A DNA stretch of 64,000 nt from Methanimicrococcus sp. OttesenSCG-928-J09 (GCA_030266245.1 JAJDHP010000001.1:38943-102942); one strand, 5' to 3'. Numbered from the stretch's first letter, positions 52,141 through 61,883 are shown. The notes: a model not told the origin generated them from the sequence alone. Translations and numbers: made by a program.

Positions 52141-52305
52141 TTTTTACCTCTTGTGTCTTGTCTGTTATTTGTTCCATTTAGCAAACCAATAAAAATGAAA
52201 AGAACGCGTTGTATTTAACGGGAGCACTATCCGGCAGTAAAGTAAATTATCCGGAGTAAAGCGTTTTTTTGAAAATAATGAAAAATGTGGGGAAATTTTG
52301 CTGAT

Positions 52306-52350
52306 TTTGTAAAAGTGGTGCAGAACGCGCGCGCAGGCTGCCGGCAGCAG
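52306..52350 (+). repeat. CGCG-box dispersed element, copy 11
   Basis: TTTTGTAAAAGTGGTGCAGAACGCGCGCGCAGGCTGCCGGCAGCAG. Confidence 0.65.
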
Positions 52351-52469
52351 ACGGACGGCAGTGAGCAGCAGCAAGCAGTAAGTATCAGCAAGAAAATGGA
52401 AACGATCGCGGTAAGGTAGCTATGGCAATTAGTTTTGCATGGGCAGGTAAGTGTAATAAAAAAAGAAAT

Positions 52470-52770
52470 GAAAAAACGTATTTGTATTTCATTGATTGTT
52501 CAAAAAATGGTGCAGTTCGCGCGCAGGACCTTCTTTTCTTCCAAACTCTGACTAAAAATCGCGAAGCGATTTTTCTTAAACACCGCCCTCTCAAAATAAA
52601 AACGGCAACCTAACCCCAATTGGTAACGGCAATCTGACTCCAATTGGTAACAGCAATCTGACATCAATTGGTAACGGCAGTCTGATACCAATTGGTAACA
52701 GCAATCTGACTCCAATTGGTAACGGCAATCTGACTCCAATTGGTAACAGTAACCTGACTCCAACTGCCAA
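52470..52770 (-). repeat. composite repeat type A, copy 4 (CGCG-box copy 12) with expanded 24-bp tandem array
   Basis: AAAAACGTATTTG..CAAAAAATGGTGCAGTTCGCGCGCAGG .. AAAAATCGCGAAGCGATTTTT .. then ~7 copies of CTGACTCCAATTGGTAAC(G/A)GCAAT at 52601..52770. Confidence 0.8.
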
Positions 52771-52832
52771 GAAAAACCGCATCTCAGTTTTGCTTATTTC
52801 TTACAAATTGGTACGGCTCGCGCACGCGGTAC
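52752..52832 (+). repeat. CGCG-box dispersed element, copy 13, overlapping the 3' end of an HxlR gene
   Basis: AAAAACCGCATCTCAGTTTTGCTTATTTCTTACAAATTGGTACGGCTCGCGCACGCGG; the HxlR stop (TAA, minus) is at 52801. Confidence 0.55.
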
Positions 52833-53229
52833 AGTTCTGCGATTCATGAAGTTCTGAAACAGATCCGTCAACTGGGTCCGGGCGGTTTTGATGTCCCCAC
52901 ATGCACATAAAATCTAAAAGCGGGATTAATGATTCGCCGCGTTCAGATAACGAATATTCAACTTTCGGCGGGATTTGAGAAAATTCTTTACGGATTACTA
53001 AGCCGTCTGCTTCCAGTTCTTTTAATGTTTGACTTAGAGTTCTGTCAGAAATCGTTTGAATACAGCGTTTTAATTGATTGTATCGGATTTCTTCATATTC
53101 GGAAATCCAATACAAGATAATCATTTTGTATTTGCCGCTGATTAAACCGAGCGTGTAACCAAACGGTGTTTCATCAATATGAGTGCCGGGCGGGCTGCAA
53201 ATGTACATCTGATCAATCGTATCTTTCAT
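52801..53229 (-). CDS. HxlR-family transcriptional regulator
   Basis: YTLGLISGKYKMIILYWISEYEEIRYNQLKRCIQTISDRTLSQTLKELEADGLVIRKEFSQIPPKVEYSLSERG. Confidence 0.9.
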   Translation of the reverse strand: MKDTIDQMYICSPPGTHIDETPFGYTLGLISGKYKMIILYWISEYEEIRYNQLKRCIQTISDRTLSQTLKELEADGLVIRKEFSQIPPKVEYSLSERGESLIPLLDFMCMWGHQNRPDPVDGSVSELHESQNCTACASRTNL

Positions 53230-53297
53230 GCTTTACTTTGAGCAGGTATAGTATTTAAAATGGGGTGCTTTCTTTTTCAACAGCCCATCTCTTAACT

Positions 53298-53714
53298 TTA
53301 TCGTTTTTCATATCTGACGGCATCCGGTTTCGGATAAGTTATTTCGCCGTTTTGATACATTTTAGCTAAAACGGCATCAACTTCTTCTTTTTCAATTTTA
53401 AATGATTTGCCGAATGTATAGATTTCGCGAACAGCAATGCTCTTGACAATGCCGCCGTCAAAAATAACTTCAAACTGTGATCTGATGACTGTTTCCGAAT
53501 CGTTCGGCAGGCTTTTCAGCATTTCCTGAACAGTGTTCCAATTTTCAAAAGAATCTCTTAATTCGGCTTTTCTGACATTGACATCTTTAACCAAATTCTG
53601 AATTTCTTTTTCCATTTCAATAATATCTTTTTCAAGCGTTGAAATTTTAGTAAACAGATTCCTCTCTTCTGCTTTCAAAATCATCGCTTTATTTAATTCC
53701 ATCTCGATTGACAT
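53298..53714 (-). CDS. hypothetical coiled-coil protein
   Basis: 138-aa ORF; heptad-rich first half (EERNLFTKISTLEKDIIEMEKEIQNLVKDV), AT-rich promoter upstream. Confidence 0.65.
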   Translation of the reverse strand: MSIEMELNKAMILKAEERNLFTKISTLEKDIIEMEKEIQNLVKDVNVRKAELRDSFENWNTVQEMLKSLPNDSETVIRSQFEVIFDGGIVKSIAVREIYTFGKSFKIEKEEVDAVLAKMYQNGEITYPKPDAVRYEKR

Positions 53715-54044
53715 GGTTCCCCCTCTTTTTCGTTTTTGTTTCGTTTTTTACATATTATAAAATAAAAATCAGCAGATGCCGTTTTATTTTATTATTTTCA
53801 AAAAAAACTTTATGATTTAAATAATTATTCATTTTTAATCGTTACAAATGAATAATTTTCATCATTTTAATGAATAAATTTAAAAAAAGAAACATCCAGC
53901 CATCGTTTTTGAGTTCTGTTTATTTTACCTTAAAATTGTATTAATTATGTGTTTTCATTTTTTTCGTTTTAATTTTTGTGTTTTAATTTTTGTGTTTTTA
54001 TTTCTTGTATTTTATCTTCTAAGCGCACTGCTGAGCCAAAAAAA

Positions 54045-54075
54045 AAGCTTCGGACAAATTGCCCGAAGCCGGAGT
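54045..54075 (-). terminator. hairpin terminator
   Basis: GCTTCGG-acaaattgc-CCGAAGC with TTTTTTTTT on the minus strand, just past the 54094 stop. Confidence 0.75.
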
Positions 54076-54093
54076 CATTTTTTAATTTTTTGT

Positions 54094-54861
54094 TTAAGCG
54101 TTGGCAGTTAATTTGCCGTTTTCAATTGTGAATGAAACACTGATGCCGTTGACTTTAACGGTATAGGTTCCGTTTTCCATCTTGTCAAGCTGACCGACAA
54201 CAAACTGTTCTTCGCCCCATTTCATTTCCATTGTAGACGGTCCGTCACGGGTTTTGTGGGGAATGTAAATGTTGTATTCATTGTTTTCATCAAATTTGCC
54301 GGAAGCGGTAATGTTGGTTTTATCAATGCTGTCAGCGCCGCCGCCGATTGCGATAATTGCTGTAACAATGACATTGTTTCCGTCTGCTGCAACTGTTAAA
54401 TTATCAATGTTTGCTGCTCTGTATGAATACATTTGTCCGTCAACGATTTCAAAGCCGTATTTCTTAACAGAATCAGCTTCGCCGCCAACGGTAACGGTGT
54501 AATATTGTCCTTCTTTGAAGTCGCTCTTTTTGCCGAGGACGACAAGAACTTGTTCATATCCCAAATCTCTGGTGTTGATTGTATCGGAATTGATGACCGG
54601 GATTGTAATGTCAACAGTGGTGCCATTGATTTTTGCGGAACTGTTGTTTGCGTCAAGAGACTGACTGTGTGTTCCGAAAATGATTGCTGTAACGGACGCC
54701 ATAACATTGTCGCCGTCAGTGTAAATAATAACAGATTGGGCCGGAGCCGACGGTACATTTGTTTCCGGATCTTTGTCGTCGGAACCCAGACAGCCGCTTG
54801 CAGCGACCGCCAAAAGAGCAACGGCAAAAACCGCGAAAATCATTAAGAATGATTTTTTCAT
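54094..54861 (-). CDS. predicted surface lipoprotein
   Basis: Signal peptide MKKSFLMIFAVFAVALLAVAASGC lipobox; two Ig-like repeated halves (YTDGDNVMASVTAII / VAADGNNVIVTAIIA). Confidence 0.78.
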   Translation of the reverse strand: MKKSFLMIFAVFAVALLAVAASGCLGSDDKDPETNVPSAPAQSVIIYTDGDNVMASVTAIIFGTHSQSLDANNSSAKINGTTVDITIPVINSDTINTRDLGYEQVLVVLGKKSDFKEGQYYTVTVGGEADSVKKYGFEIVDGQMYSYRAANIDNLTVAADGNNVIVTAIIAIGGGADSIDKTNITASGKFDENNEYNIYIPHKTRDGPSTMEMKWGEEQFVVGQLDKMENGTYTVKVNGISVSFTIENGKLTANA

Positions 54862-55207
54862 AATATTTCCCTCGTTTGATATTGAATTAATATATTGAAA
54901 GTAAGAACCTAATATATTGGAAGTAATAATTTCGAGTTTTGTTTTTTATTTTTCCTTGTAAGAAATTCGGTTAATTCCCAAATTTTCTTATTATTCCGTA
55001 AAAAGAAGTTTTTCTTTATAACCGTTCTCTAAATTGCGGTTTAACTTGAAGTTATTGATTTATCAATGTAAATCATAAAAAAGAAAGGATAAGCACTTAC
55101 AGGATCTCCAATACTTACAGAAACACTAATAAAAACAAACAAAACATCAAAATAAACAAAATGAATAAAACACAAAAATACAAAATAACAAGACAAGGAG
55201 TTGTATA

Positions 55208-55425
55208 AAATTCAAAACTATAATTGTTGAATCATCAAAATTTGGATTTCTTCTTTCCGAAATTAAAAATACTAATGCAATACTTACAACATTCGATATC
55301 GAAGTAAATTTTCAGGATTGGGCCCTCGAATTTAGTTGCTTCAATATTTTTCACTTATTGTAAATGATATTGAATTCTTTTTACCGCGGGAAGAAGTCAT
55401 AAGATTATTTGAGGAATTTTGAAAA
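55208..55425 (+). pseudogene. possible frameshifted gene remnant
   Basis: Open frame IKFKTIIVESSKFGFLLSEIKNTNAILTTFDIEVNFQDWALEF then coding-like continuation LLQYFSLIVNDIEFFLPREEVIRLFEEF in another frame; no normal start codon. Confidence 0.35.
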
Positions 55426-55566
55426 TATTATCATTAGTGATAACCCGCATACATTTTCAAAATAAATGATCACCCTTACTTATTTTATACGCATTTTTAA
55501 ATACAATGATATCCAGTTATTATTTTAGTAAAGTTGATTGTGATTTACATTAAGAGGGCAATAAAT

Positions 55567-55866
55567 ATGTCAAGTCTTGCTTGGTTTGCAGATAATCTGG
55601 GTTTAGTCTTTTGGATTCTTTTCGTACTGTTTATTGCATATTATTTTTACACAAAAAAACCTCTTGAAAAACCTGTTAAGCAGATGATTAAAACTTATGG
55701 TCGTGAAACATTTTTAGAGAAAAATGTAATAGAAATCGAATCTTTTTTGGATGAAAATGTCGATTTTTCAGAAGTTGATTATGTAGCATCCGACCTTGCA
55801 AAAGCAATATATTGTTTTGTGAATAATATAAATCCAAAAAAATATGAAAAAGAGCAGGAAGAATAA
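55567..55866 (+). CDS. small single-TM hypothetical protein
   Basis: 99 aa; N-terminal WFADNLGLVFWILFVLFIAYYFYTKK TM helix. Confidence 0.6.
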   Translation: MSSLAWFADNLGLVFWILFVLFIAYYFYTKKPLEKPVKQMIKTYGRETFLEKNVIEIESFLDENVDFSEVDYVASDLAKAIYCFVNNINPKKYEKEQEE

Positions 55867-56087
55867 AATCACCTGCTTTATCCTTTTTTTAAAATTTTAC
55901 GCAATGGAACGAAAGTTTTCGTACAAAACCACAAGACAAACAAAAAAGCACAAAATTTGAAAATTAATTCCGTGCTGAAAACATTTTTATGAAAAGTCTT
56001 TATTCATCAATTTGTTTACTTTCTTATTTATTTCCAATTTATTCCATTATTTCATATTTGTTATCAAATCATTTTGAGGTTATTAAA

Positions 56088-56945
56088 GTGAAAATTATCG
56101 GCGGTCCGTCCTCCCAAGCTCTTGCCTGCCGCGTTGCGGCCGGATTGAATGTTAAACCGACTATTACAGATTTTATCCGCTTTCCCGACAACGAACAGTA
56201 TGTTCAGATTAAAGAAGATGTCAGCGGCGAAAAGGTTGTTTTGATTCAAAGTACGACAACGGATTCTGATTTGGTTGCGCTTTTGCAGCTTTTGGATGCC
56301 TGCGAATCAGCTGCTGAAATTACGGTTGTTATTCCGTATATGGGATACGCGCGCCAGGACAAGAAATTCAAAGAAGGCGAAGCAATCAGCGCCCGCGCCA
56401 TGGCAAGAACAATTGTGGCTGCCAATTTAAAACAGATTTATACAATTAATCTTCATGAAAAGAGCATTTTGAATTATTTCAGCTGCCCGGCAGAAGATTT
56501 GGACGCGTCCAAATTGATTGCAGAATACGCCGTTTCTTTGGGATTGGAACGCCCGCTTTTAATCGCGCCCGATAAAGGTGTCCGCAGTATGGTTGAAAAC
56601 ATGGCAGCCGGTTTGAATTTAGACTGCGATGTTTTCGATAAAACAAGACTTGCCGGCGATCAGGTTGTTATGGCTGACAAAAAAATGGATATTGAGGGTC
56701 GCGATGTAATTATTGTCGATGACATGATTGCAACCGGCGGCACAATGGCGGAAGCGGTCAGTATTCTTGAAAAGAACGGCGCCCGCGATGTTTATGTTGC
56801 CTGTATTCACCCGGTGTTGACACGCAATGCGGTTTTAAGACTTTCCAATGCGGGTGTCAAAGATATTATGGCGACAGATACAATTGAAAAAGTCCAAAGC
56901 CGTATCAGCACAGCACCGATTATTATTGAAGCGCTGAAAAAATAA
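56088..56945 (+). CDS. prs: ribose-phosphate pyrophosphokinase
   Basis: KIIGGPSSQALACRVAAGL; YMGYARQDKKFKEGEAISARAMA; DDMIATGGTMAEAV PRPP motif; GTG start. Confidence 0.93.
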   Translation: MKIIGGPSSQALACRVAAGLNVKPTITDFIRFPDNEQYVQIKEDVSGEKVVLIQSTTTDSDLVALLQLLDACESAAEITVVIPYMGYARQDKKFKEGEAISARAMARTIVAANLKQIYTINLHEKSILNYFSCPAEDLDASKLIAEYAVSLGLERPLLIAPDKGVRSMVENMAAGLNLDCDVFDKTRLAGDQVVMADKKMDIEGRDVIIVDDMIATGGTMAEAVSILEKNGARDVYVACIHPVLTRNAVLRLSNAGVKDIMATDTIEKVQSRISTAPIIIEALKK

Positions 56946-56970
56946 GCGCTTCTTTTCCTTTTTTTCTTTT

Positions 56971-57010
56971 TCTGTCACCGCACACGCGAGGTGCATCATT
57001 TTTTGGATAT
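56971..57010 (-). repeat. CGCG-box dispersed element, copy 14 (degenerate)
   Basis: TCTGTCACCGCACACGCGAGGTGCATCATTTTTTGG. Confidence 0.5.
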
Positions 57011-57206
57011 TTCCCCCAAATCGCCATTTATTTTTATTCTTTTTTTCTTTCTTTTTTTATATTTTCACTCTTTTTTGTTTTTTTCATTTATTTTTGCTGA
57101 TTTTTATCCGTTTATACGCGTGCCTGTTTTATTTGAAATGGTCATCGGTGGGGCAATTTCCGATCCGGCAGGAACTTTTATATTTTTACAAAAGTATCAA
57201 TAATCT

Positions 57207-58781
57207 ATGAAAGATTCAAAGATTCGCCGCACTTTCCAGTCTTCTGACTCAGAGGATTCTCCTTACAAAGATTATTCCGCTCTTCCGACCGATTCTAATA
57301 AAAAATCAGACTCAGAAAGCACTGACCGTATTTTCATGTCTGTTCAAAGAAAAGATTTATCGGCAACAAGAAGTGCTTTTTCAGAACCGCAGACAAAGCC
57401 GAACGACCCTTTTTACAATGCTCAGCCGAAAGGAATGTATTTTGAATCCGGCAGCAAGGTCGTTGACGATTATGCATCGAGAACAGATTGGCGCGACCGT
57501 ATTCGTCAGGCAGTTGCAGAGTCGGAATCAAGGGTTAAACCGGTGTCAAAAGAACCGACACCTTGGTCTGAAGCGCCCTCTCCAAATACAATTTATCGGG
57601 AAAGAGTTTTTGAAGAAACAAAATCGGCTGCGGAAACCGATGATGACATTTTATGGGAAATTGATGAAAAATATGGTAAAAAGTCAGTTCCTGCACCGGC
57701 TCCCATTCCCACTTCCACGGTCTCTTCTGCAAAAAAAGAAGAACGACCTGCTTTTGAATCCTCCGGGAAAAAAGTCGTTCGCGCCGAAGCTTACACGGCA
57801 TGGCTTGCCGAACGCAATGCAAAAATAATAGGTGAGGAAGAACAACTTATTCAAACGGCTGCTGCCAAACAGAGAAAATTAAAGCGGTCCGAAGCTTATG
57901 ATTTTTGGATTTCCGAACGTGATTTCCGGATTGCCGAAGAAGATGCGCGTCTGAAAGCGGATGTTGCCGCCAAGCAGAAAAAGCAAAAGCAAGCAGAAGC
58001 GCACAGCATATGGTTAGCTGAGCGTGAGTCGCGTATTGCAGCAGAAGATGCACAGTTGAAAGTTGCTGTTGCTGCCAATCTGAAGAAGCAAAAGCAAGCA
58101 GAAGCGCACAGCATATGGTTAGCTGAGCGTGAGTCGCGTATTGCAGCAGAAGATGCACAGTTGAAAGTTGCTGTTGCCGCCAATCTGAAGAAGCAAAAAC
58201 AGGCAGAAGCGCACAGTATCTGGTTAGCTGAGCGCGAGTCGCGTATTGCAGCAGAAGATGCACAATTGAAAGCGGATGTCGCTGTTAAACAAAGAAAGCA
58301 AAAGCAAGCTGAAGCTTATGACACTTGGAAAAATGCACGGGATGAACGCATTGCAGCTGAGGAATCCGAGCTTTTGAAAAGAGCGGCGGCCGCTAAAGAG
58401 TATGAAACAGATTCTTCCGTTTTTGAAGAATCTTTATCTTCAAGCGACGATTTCAAAGAAATCGAAGAGGAATTTGAAGCGGTTTTTGATGAAACCGCGG
58501 AAGAAGTCTTTGAACAGCCGGTTTTCACCGCCGAAGATTCTGTCATTGAAATTTATAAAGAAACAGAAAGCGAAACCGATAGCGAAACCGATGTTGAAAT
58601 TTTAAAGGATGAAACTGACCTCGAAGATGATGATGAAGAAGAAGGAGAAGAAGAAGAAATCGATGAAGCTTATGAAAACGAACTTCGTCTTTTGATGGGT
58701 GAAAAGAAAAATTTGGAACAATTGCGTTTTTCAAGTGCGAAATCCGCCACACTGAATCCTGATGATGAATTTGTCGTTTAA
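57207..58781 (+). CDS. coiled-coil protein with six 35-aa repeats and acidic C-terminus
   Basis: Units such as KQAEAHSIWLAERESRIAAEDAQLKVAVAANLKKQ repeated between about 57775 and 58400; two adjacent units identical in protein sequence. Confidence 0.85.
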   Translation: MKDSKIRRTFQSSDSEDSPYKDYSALPTDSNKKSDSESTDRIFMSVQRKDLSATRSAFSEPQTKPNDPFYNAQPKGMYFESGSKVVDDYASRTDWRDRIRQAVAESESRVKPVSKEPTPWSEAPSPNTIYRERVFEETKSAAETDDDILWEIDEKYGKKSVPAPAPIPTSTVSSAKKEERPAFESSGKKVVRAEAYTAWLAERNAKIIGEEEQLIQTAAAKQRKLKRSEAYDFWISERDFRIAEEDARLKADVAAKQKKQKQAEAHSIWLAERESRIAAEDAQLKVAVAANLKKQKQAEAHSIWLAERESRIAAEDAQLKVAVAANLKKQKQAEAHSIWLAERESRIAAEDAQLKADVAVKQRKQKQAEAYDTWKNARDERIAAEESELLKRAAAAKEYETDSSVFEESLSSSDDFKEIEEEFEAVFDETAEEVFEQPVFTAEDSVIEIYKETESETDSETDVEILKDETDLEDDDEEEGEEEEIDEAYENELRLLMGEKKNLEQLRFSSAKSATLNPDDEFVV

Positions 58782-58923
58782 TTTGATTGTTAATAAAAAT
58801 ATTTTAATGTAAGTATACCATTCTTATTTGCATACATTAAAATATTTAAAAACTTTAGATATTCAGTATTCATCATTCAGACATTTGCATAATGTTCTGA
58901 GAAAAACAAAAACAGGAGATTTA

Positions 58924-59733
58924 ATGATTATGGATTCAAATTTATATCATTTTTTTTATGAATCCCTTCATTCGCATGATGATGTCAAAAAACTATCGGA
59001 AAAATACAATGTGTGCTGCGGTACGCTGTCCAGTATTTTAAATCAAAAAGTGGTCGAAGACGTCAAGAAATCTCATTACCGTTTTAAAAGAAAGGAAGAA
59101 AAACTGGTTTCCGAGTGGAAAACAGGTCAGTCTTTTTCATCTCTCAGTCAGAAATACAATTATCCGGCGACACTTATTTCTACGCTTGTTTTGGAAAATC
59201 TTGGTCATTCCAAAAAAGAAATCCGTTCATTTTACAAAAATCCGAAATCTATTGAAAACAACCGAATTCAAAAAGAATTATTGGAGTCTTTAAACAGCGA
59301 TTATTTCTTTTCCCCGCGCGCGCATCAATTGCAGGAAGAGAAAGGTAAAATCGGTGAAAATATCATCTCGTTCTGGCTGAAAAAGAAATGCTGTGACTTC
59401 ACCTGTGAAGATGAAATGCGTGCCGAGGGCTGTACCGGAAAAACGCCCGATTTCCTGCTACGAAAATCAATAAAAATCAGCGGCAGAGAAGTTTGCTGGA
59501 TTGAAAGCAAAGCGCTTTTCGGAGAACTTAAAGAACACCGCCACTACGAAAAAAAGCAATTCAGCGAATACGCCGACTGTTTCGGCGAAGGTCTTGTCGT
59601 TTATTGGTTCGGTTATGAAACAGATATTTTAAAAGAAAAGGCGGAGAATTACCAAATCGCCGATTTCGAATTTTTCAAAAACGATGTCCCGGAACACGTG
59701 AACAAATTCTTAAATTATGTGATTCATTGGTAA
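58924..59733 (+). CDS. CDIN1/C15orf41-like TPD-motif nuclease-fold protein
   Basis: GKTPDFLL, VCWIESKALFGELKEHRHYEKKQFSEYADCFGEGLVVYWFGYETDI resemble the C15orf41 (CDIN1) PD-(D/E)XK-like core; AGGAG before ATG. Confidence 0.75.
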   Translation: MIMDSNLYHFFYESLHSHDDVKKLSEKYNVCCGTLSSILNQKVVEDVKKSHYRFKRKEEKLVSEWKTGQSFSSLSQKYNYPATLISTLVLENLGHSKKEIRSFYKNPKSIENNRIQKELLESLNSDYFFSPRAHQLQEEKGKIGENIISFWLKKKCCDFTCEDEMRAEGCTGKTPDFLLRKSIKISGREVCWIESKALFGELKEHRHYEKKQFSEYADCFGEGLVVYWFGYETDILKEKAENYQIADFEFFKNDVPEHVNKFLNYVIHW

Positions 59734-59808
59734 TTTCGATTTTAGATTCAATTCACTAAACCAATTTAAAAGAAATTTATATATAAAATGTTACTATATT
59801 TTAGTAAT

Positions 59809-60369
59809 ATGTCTTATATTTCACACTTGACACAAGAACAGAAACGCCTCTATTTTTCTGATTTTGATGCTTATTTCCAAAATAATCAGGATTTGTCGCC
59901 GGCTGAAACGCTTTATAATTATTATTCAAATGAATGCGGTTATACGCCGAAAGAAATATCGCAGAAAACCGGACGCGCTTACACAACAATTCAAAATACG
60001 CTTCAGAATGTTAAAAAGAAACAAATACATATTGAAGCTGCAGCAATGAATGGTGTTCGTGCTACTGAAGATGTTGTTGCAGGTGCTGCCGATGGTACGG
60101 ACTATATTGACGGCATTGAAATCGAGTCAGAAGATTGTGAAATTCTGTCTTCGGCAGATTCCAATATTCAAAAATTAACGGAAGAACAAAAAATCGTTCG
60201 TCCTTTTGACCGTTCCGATTTGGCATCTTCCCTCATTGAAAAGATTTGTAATGCCGGTATCAGTGAAGAAAACGCGGCGAAGTTTATTCGTGAGCTGACG
60301 CTTGGCGATTTAATCAAAATGGTTGAAACGAATGAAATTTTTATTCCGCTGAAATATATTGAAAAATAA
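59809..60369 (+). CDS. HTH-containing hypothetical protein
   Basis: AETLYNYYSNECGYTPKEISQKTGRAYTTIQNTLQNVKKKQ looks like HTH; TATA-like TTTATATATAAAA upstream. Confidence 0.6.
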   Translation: MSYISHLTQEQKRLYFSDFDAYFQNNQDLSPAETLYNYYSNECGYTPKEISQKTGRAYTTIQNTLQNVKKKQIHIEAAAMNGVRATEDVVAGAADGTDYIDGIEIESEDCEILSSADSNIQKLTEEQKIVRPFDRSDLASSLIEKICNAGISEENAAKFIRELTLGDLIKMVETNEIFIPLKYIEK

Positions 60370-60514
60370 ATCCGTTTGTTATATTATTTCAATATTTTAA
60401 TTATTTTTTCAATCTTTTTCTCAATTATTTTTTCAATCTTTTTCCACATTTCATTTTTTTATTTTTCATTTTCCAATCCGTACTTTTTTTAATCAAAAGC
60501 GCCTTCTCGTTTTC

Positions 60515-61693
60515 ATGTACGACGTTTATGAAATTCGAAAAGACTTTCCGGTTTTAGAAAAAGTTATCTATTTAGATAACGGCGCCACCACTCAAACGCC
60601 CAAACCCGCTGTGGAAGCGATGACTGATTTCTTTTACAATTATGCCGCCAACTACGGCCGCGGCGCTCACAGGCTTTCGATTGAAGCGACAAACGCTTTT
60701 GAAGATGCACGCGAAACCGTGGCGGATTTTTTGAATGCGCCTGCTGAAAATATGATTATGACAAAAAATACGACAGACGGTATCAATATTGTTGCAAACG
60801 GTTTCGGTTTTCAAAAAGGAGATCACGTAATTACAACACTTGCGGAACATCATTCAAATTTTGTGCCGTGGCTGAAACAAAAAGAACTCGGCGCTGATGT
60901 TTCGGTTGCGGATATTGATCCGGAAGGATTTGTCAATCCCGATCAAATTGACTCAATGATTACGGAGAAAACGAAGTTGATTGCTGTCGGTCATGTTTCC
61001 AATGTTTTCGGGTCAATCCAGAATATTGAAAAAATCATTCAAATCGCACACAGAAATAATATTCCTGTTTTAATTGACGGTGCGCAGTCAGCCGGGCATA
61101 TGCCGCTTGATTTGAAAACGTTGGACTGCGATTATTTTGCGGCGGCCGGACACAAAGGTTTGCTCGGACCGCAGGGAACCGGCATTCTTTACATCAAAGA
61201 GCCTGAAACAATAAAACCGTCCGTTCTCGGCGGCGGAACAACATCGGATGCAGATGCCTGCAGTTTTGTTACCAAATCTTCTCCCGAATGTTTTGAAGCC
61301 GGAACGCCGAATCTTCCCGGAGTTATCGGGCTTGGTGCCGCTGTTGAATATTTACAGAAAATCGGCGTTGAAAACGTTGAAGCGCATGAAAATAAACTCG
61401 CGCGTGAAACAGCAAAACGGCTTTCGGAAATTGCCGGCGTTGAAATTTACGGACCAAAAAACCGCGCCGGATTAGTTTCATTCAATATTGAAGGTTTGGA
61501 GCCGCACACCGTTGCTATGCGCCTTGATAAATTCAAAAAGATCTGTGTCCGAAGCGGCTATCACTGTGCGATTCCCGGACAGAAAGCGTTGGGAATAAAC
61601 GGTTCATCACGCGCTTCATTCGCGCTTTACAATACCGAAGAAGAAGCAGATATTTTTGTTGAAGCGGTTTTAGAAATTGCTGACGGAAACTGA
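60515..61693 (+). CDS. sufS: cysteine desulfurase (SufS/CsdA type)
   Basis: YLDNGATTQTPKPAVEAM; DYFAAAGHKGLLGPQGTGILY (PLP Lys); VRSGYHCA(I)P. Confidence 0.92.
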   Translation: MYDVYEIRKDFPVLEKVIYLDNGATTQTPKPAVEAMTDFFYNYAANYGRGAHRLSIEATNAFEDARETVADFLNAPAENMIMTKNTTDGINIVANGFGFQKGDHVITTLAEHHSNFVPWLKQKELGADVSVADIDPEGFVNPDQIDSMITEKTKLIAVGHVSNVFGSIQNIEKIIQIAHRNNIPVLIDGAQSAGHMPLDLKTLDCDYFAAAGHKGLLGPQGTGILYIKEPETIKPSVLGGGTTSDADACSFVTKSSPECFEAGTPNLPGVIGLGAAVEYLQKIGVENVEAHENKLARETAKRLSEIAGVEIYGPKNRAGLVSFNIEGLEPHTVAMRLDKFKKICVRSGYHCAIPGQKALGINGSSRASFALYNTEEEADIFVEAVLEIADGN

Positions 61694-61704
61694 TTTTTCA
61701 TTCA

Positions 61705-61740
61705 GGCTGCAGCGCCGCGCGAACAGGACAAATTTTATCA
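61705..61740 (-). repeat. CGCG-box dispersed element, copy 15 (degenerate)
   Basis: GCTGCAGCGCCGCGCGAACAGGACAAATTTTATC. Confidence 0.45.
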
Positions 61741-61883
61741 AATCAATGAATTGAGTTTGAAATTAAAAGTAAATAATAACGAAAACAGCATTCGCTTTTT
61801 AATAAATAGAAAAGTCGAAAAAGAAAAGAATCAAAGAAACGGATTAATCCGTCTCTCTATTATTTTAAATATTTAAAAAAAAA

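Noticed and set aside
52601-52770. CRISPR array
   Set aside because: 24-bp units are directly abutting with no unique spacers, no cas genes nearby.
52591-52782. 63-aa ORF of repeating PIGVRLPL units
   Set aside because: Product of a 24-bp tandem repeat that is open in several frames; no start signal, more likely non-coding.
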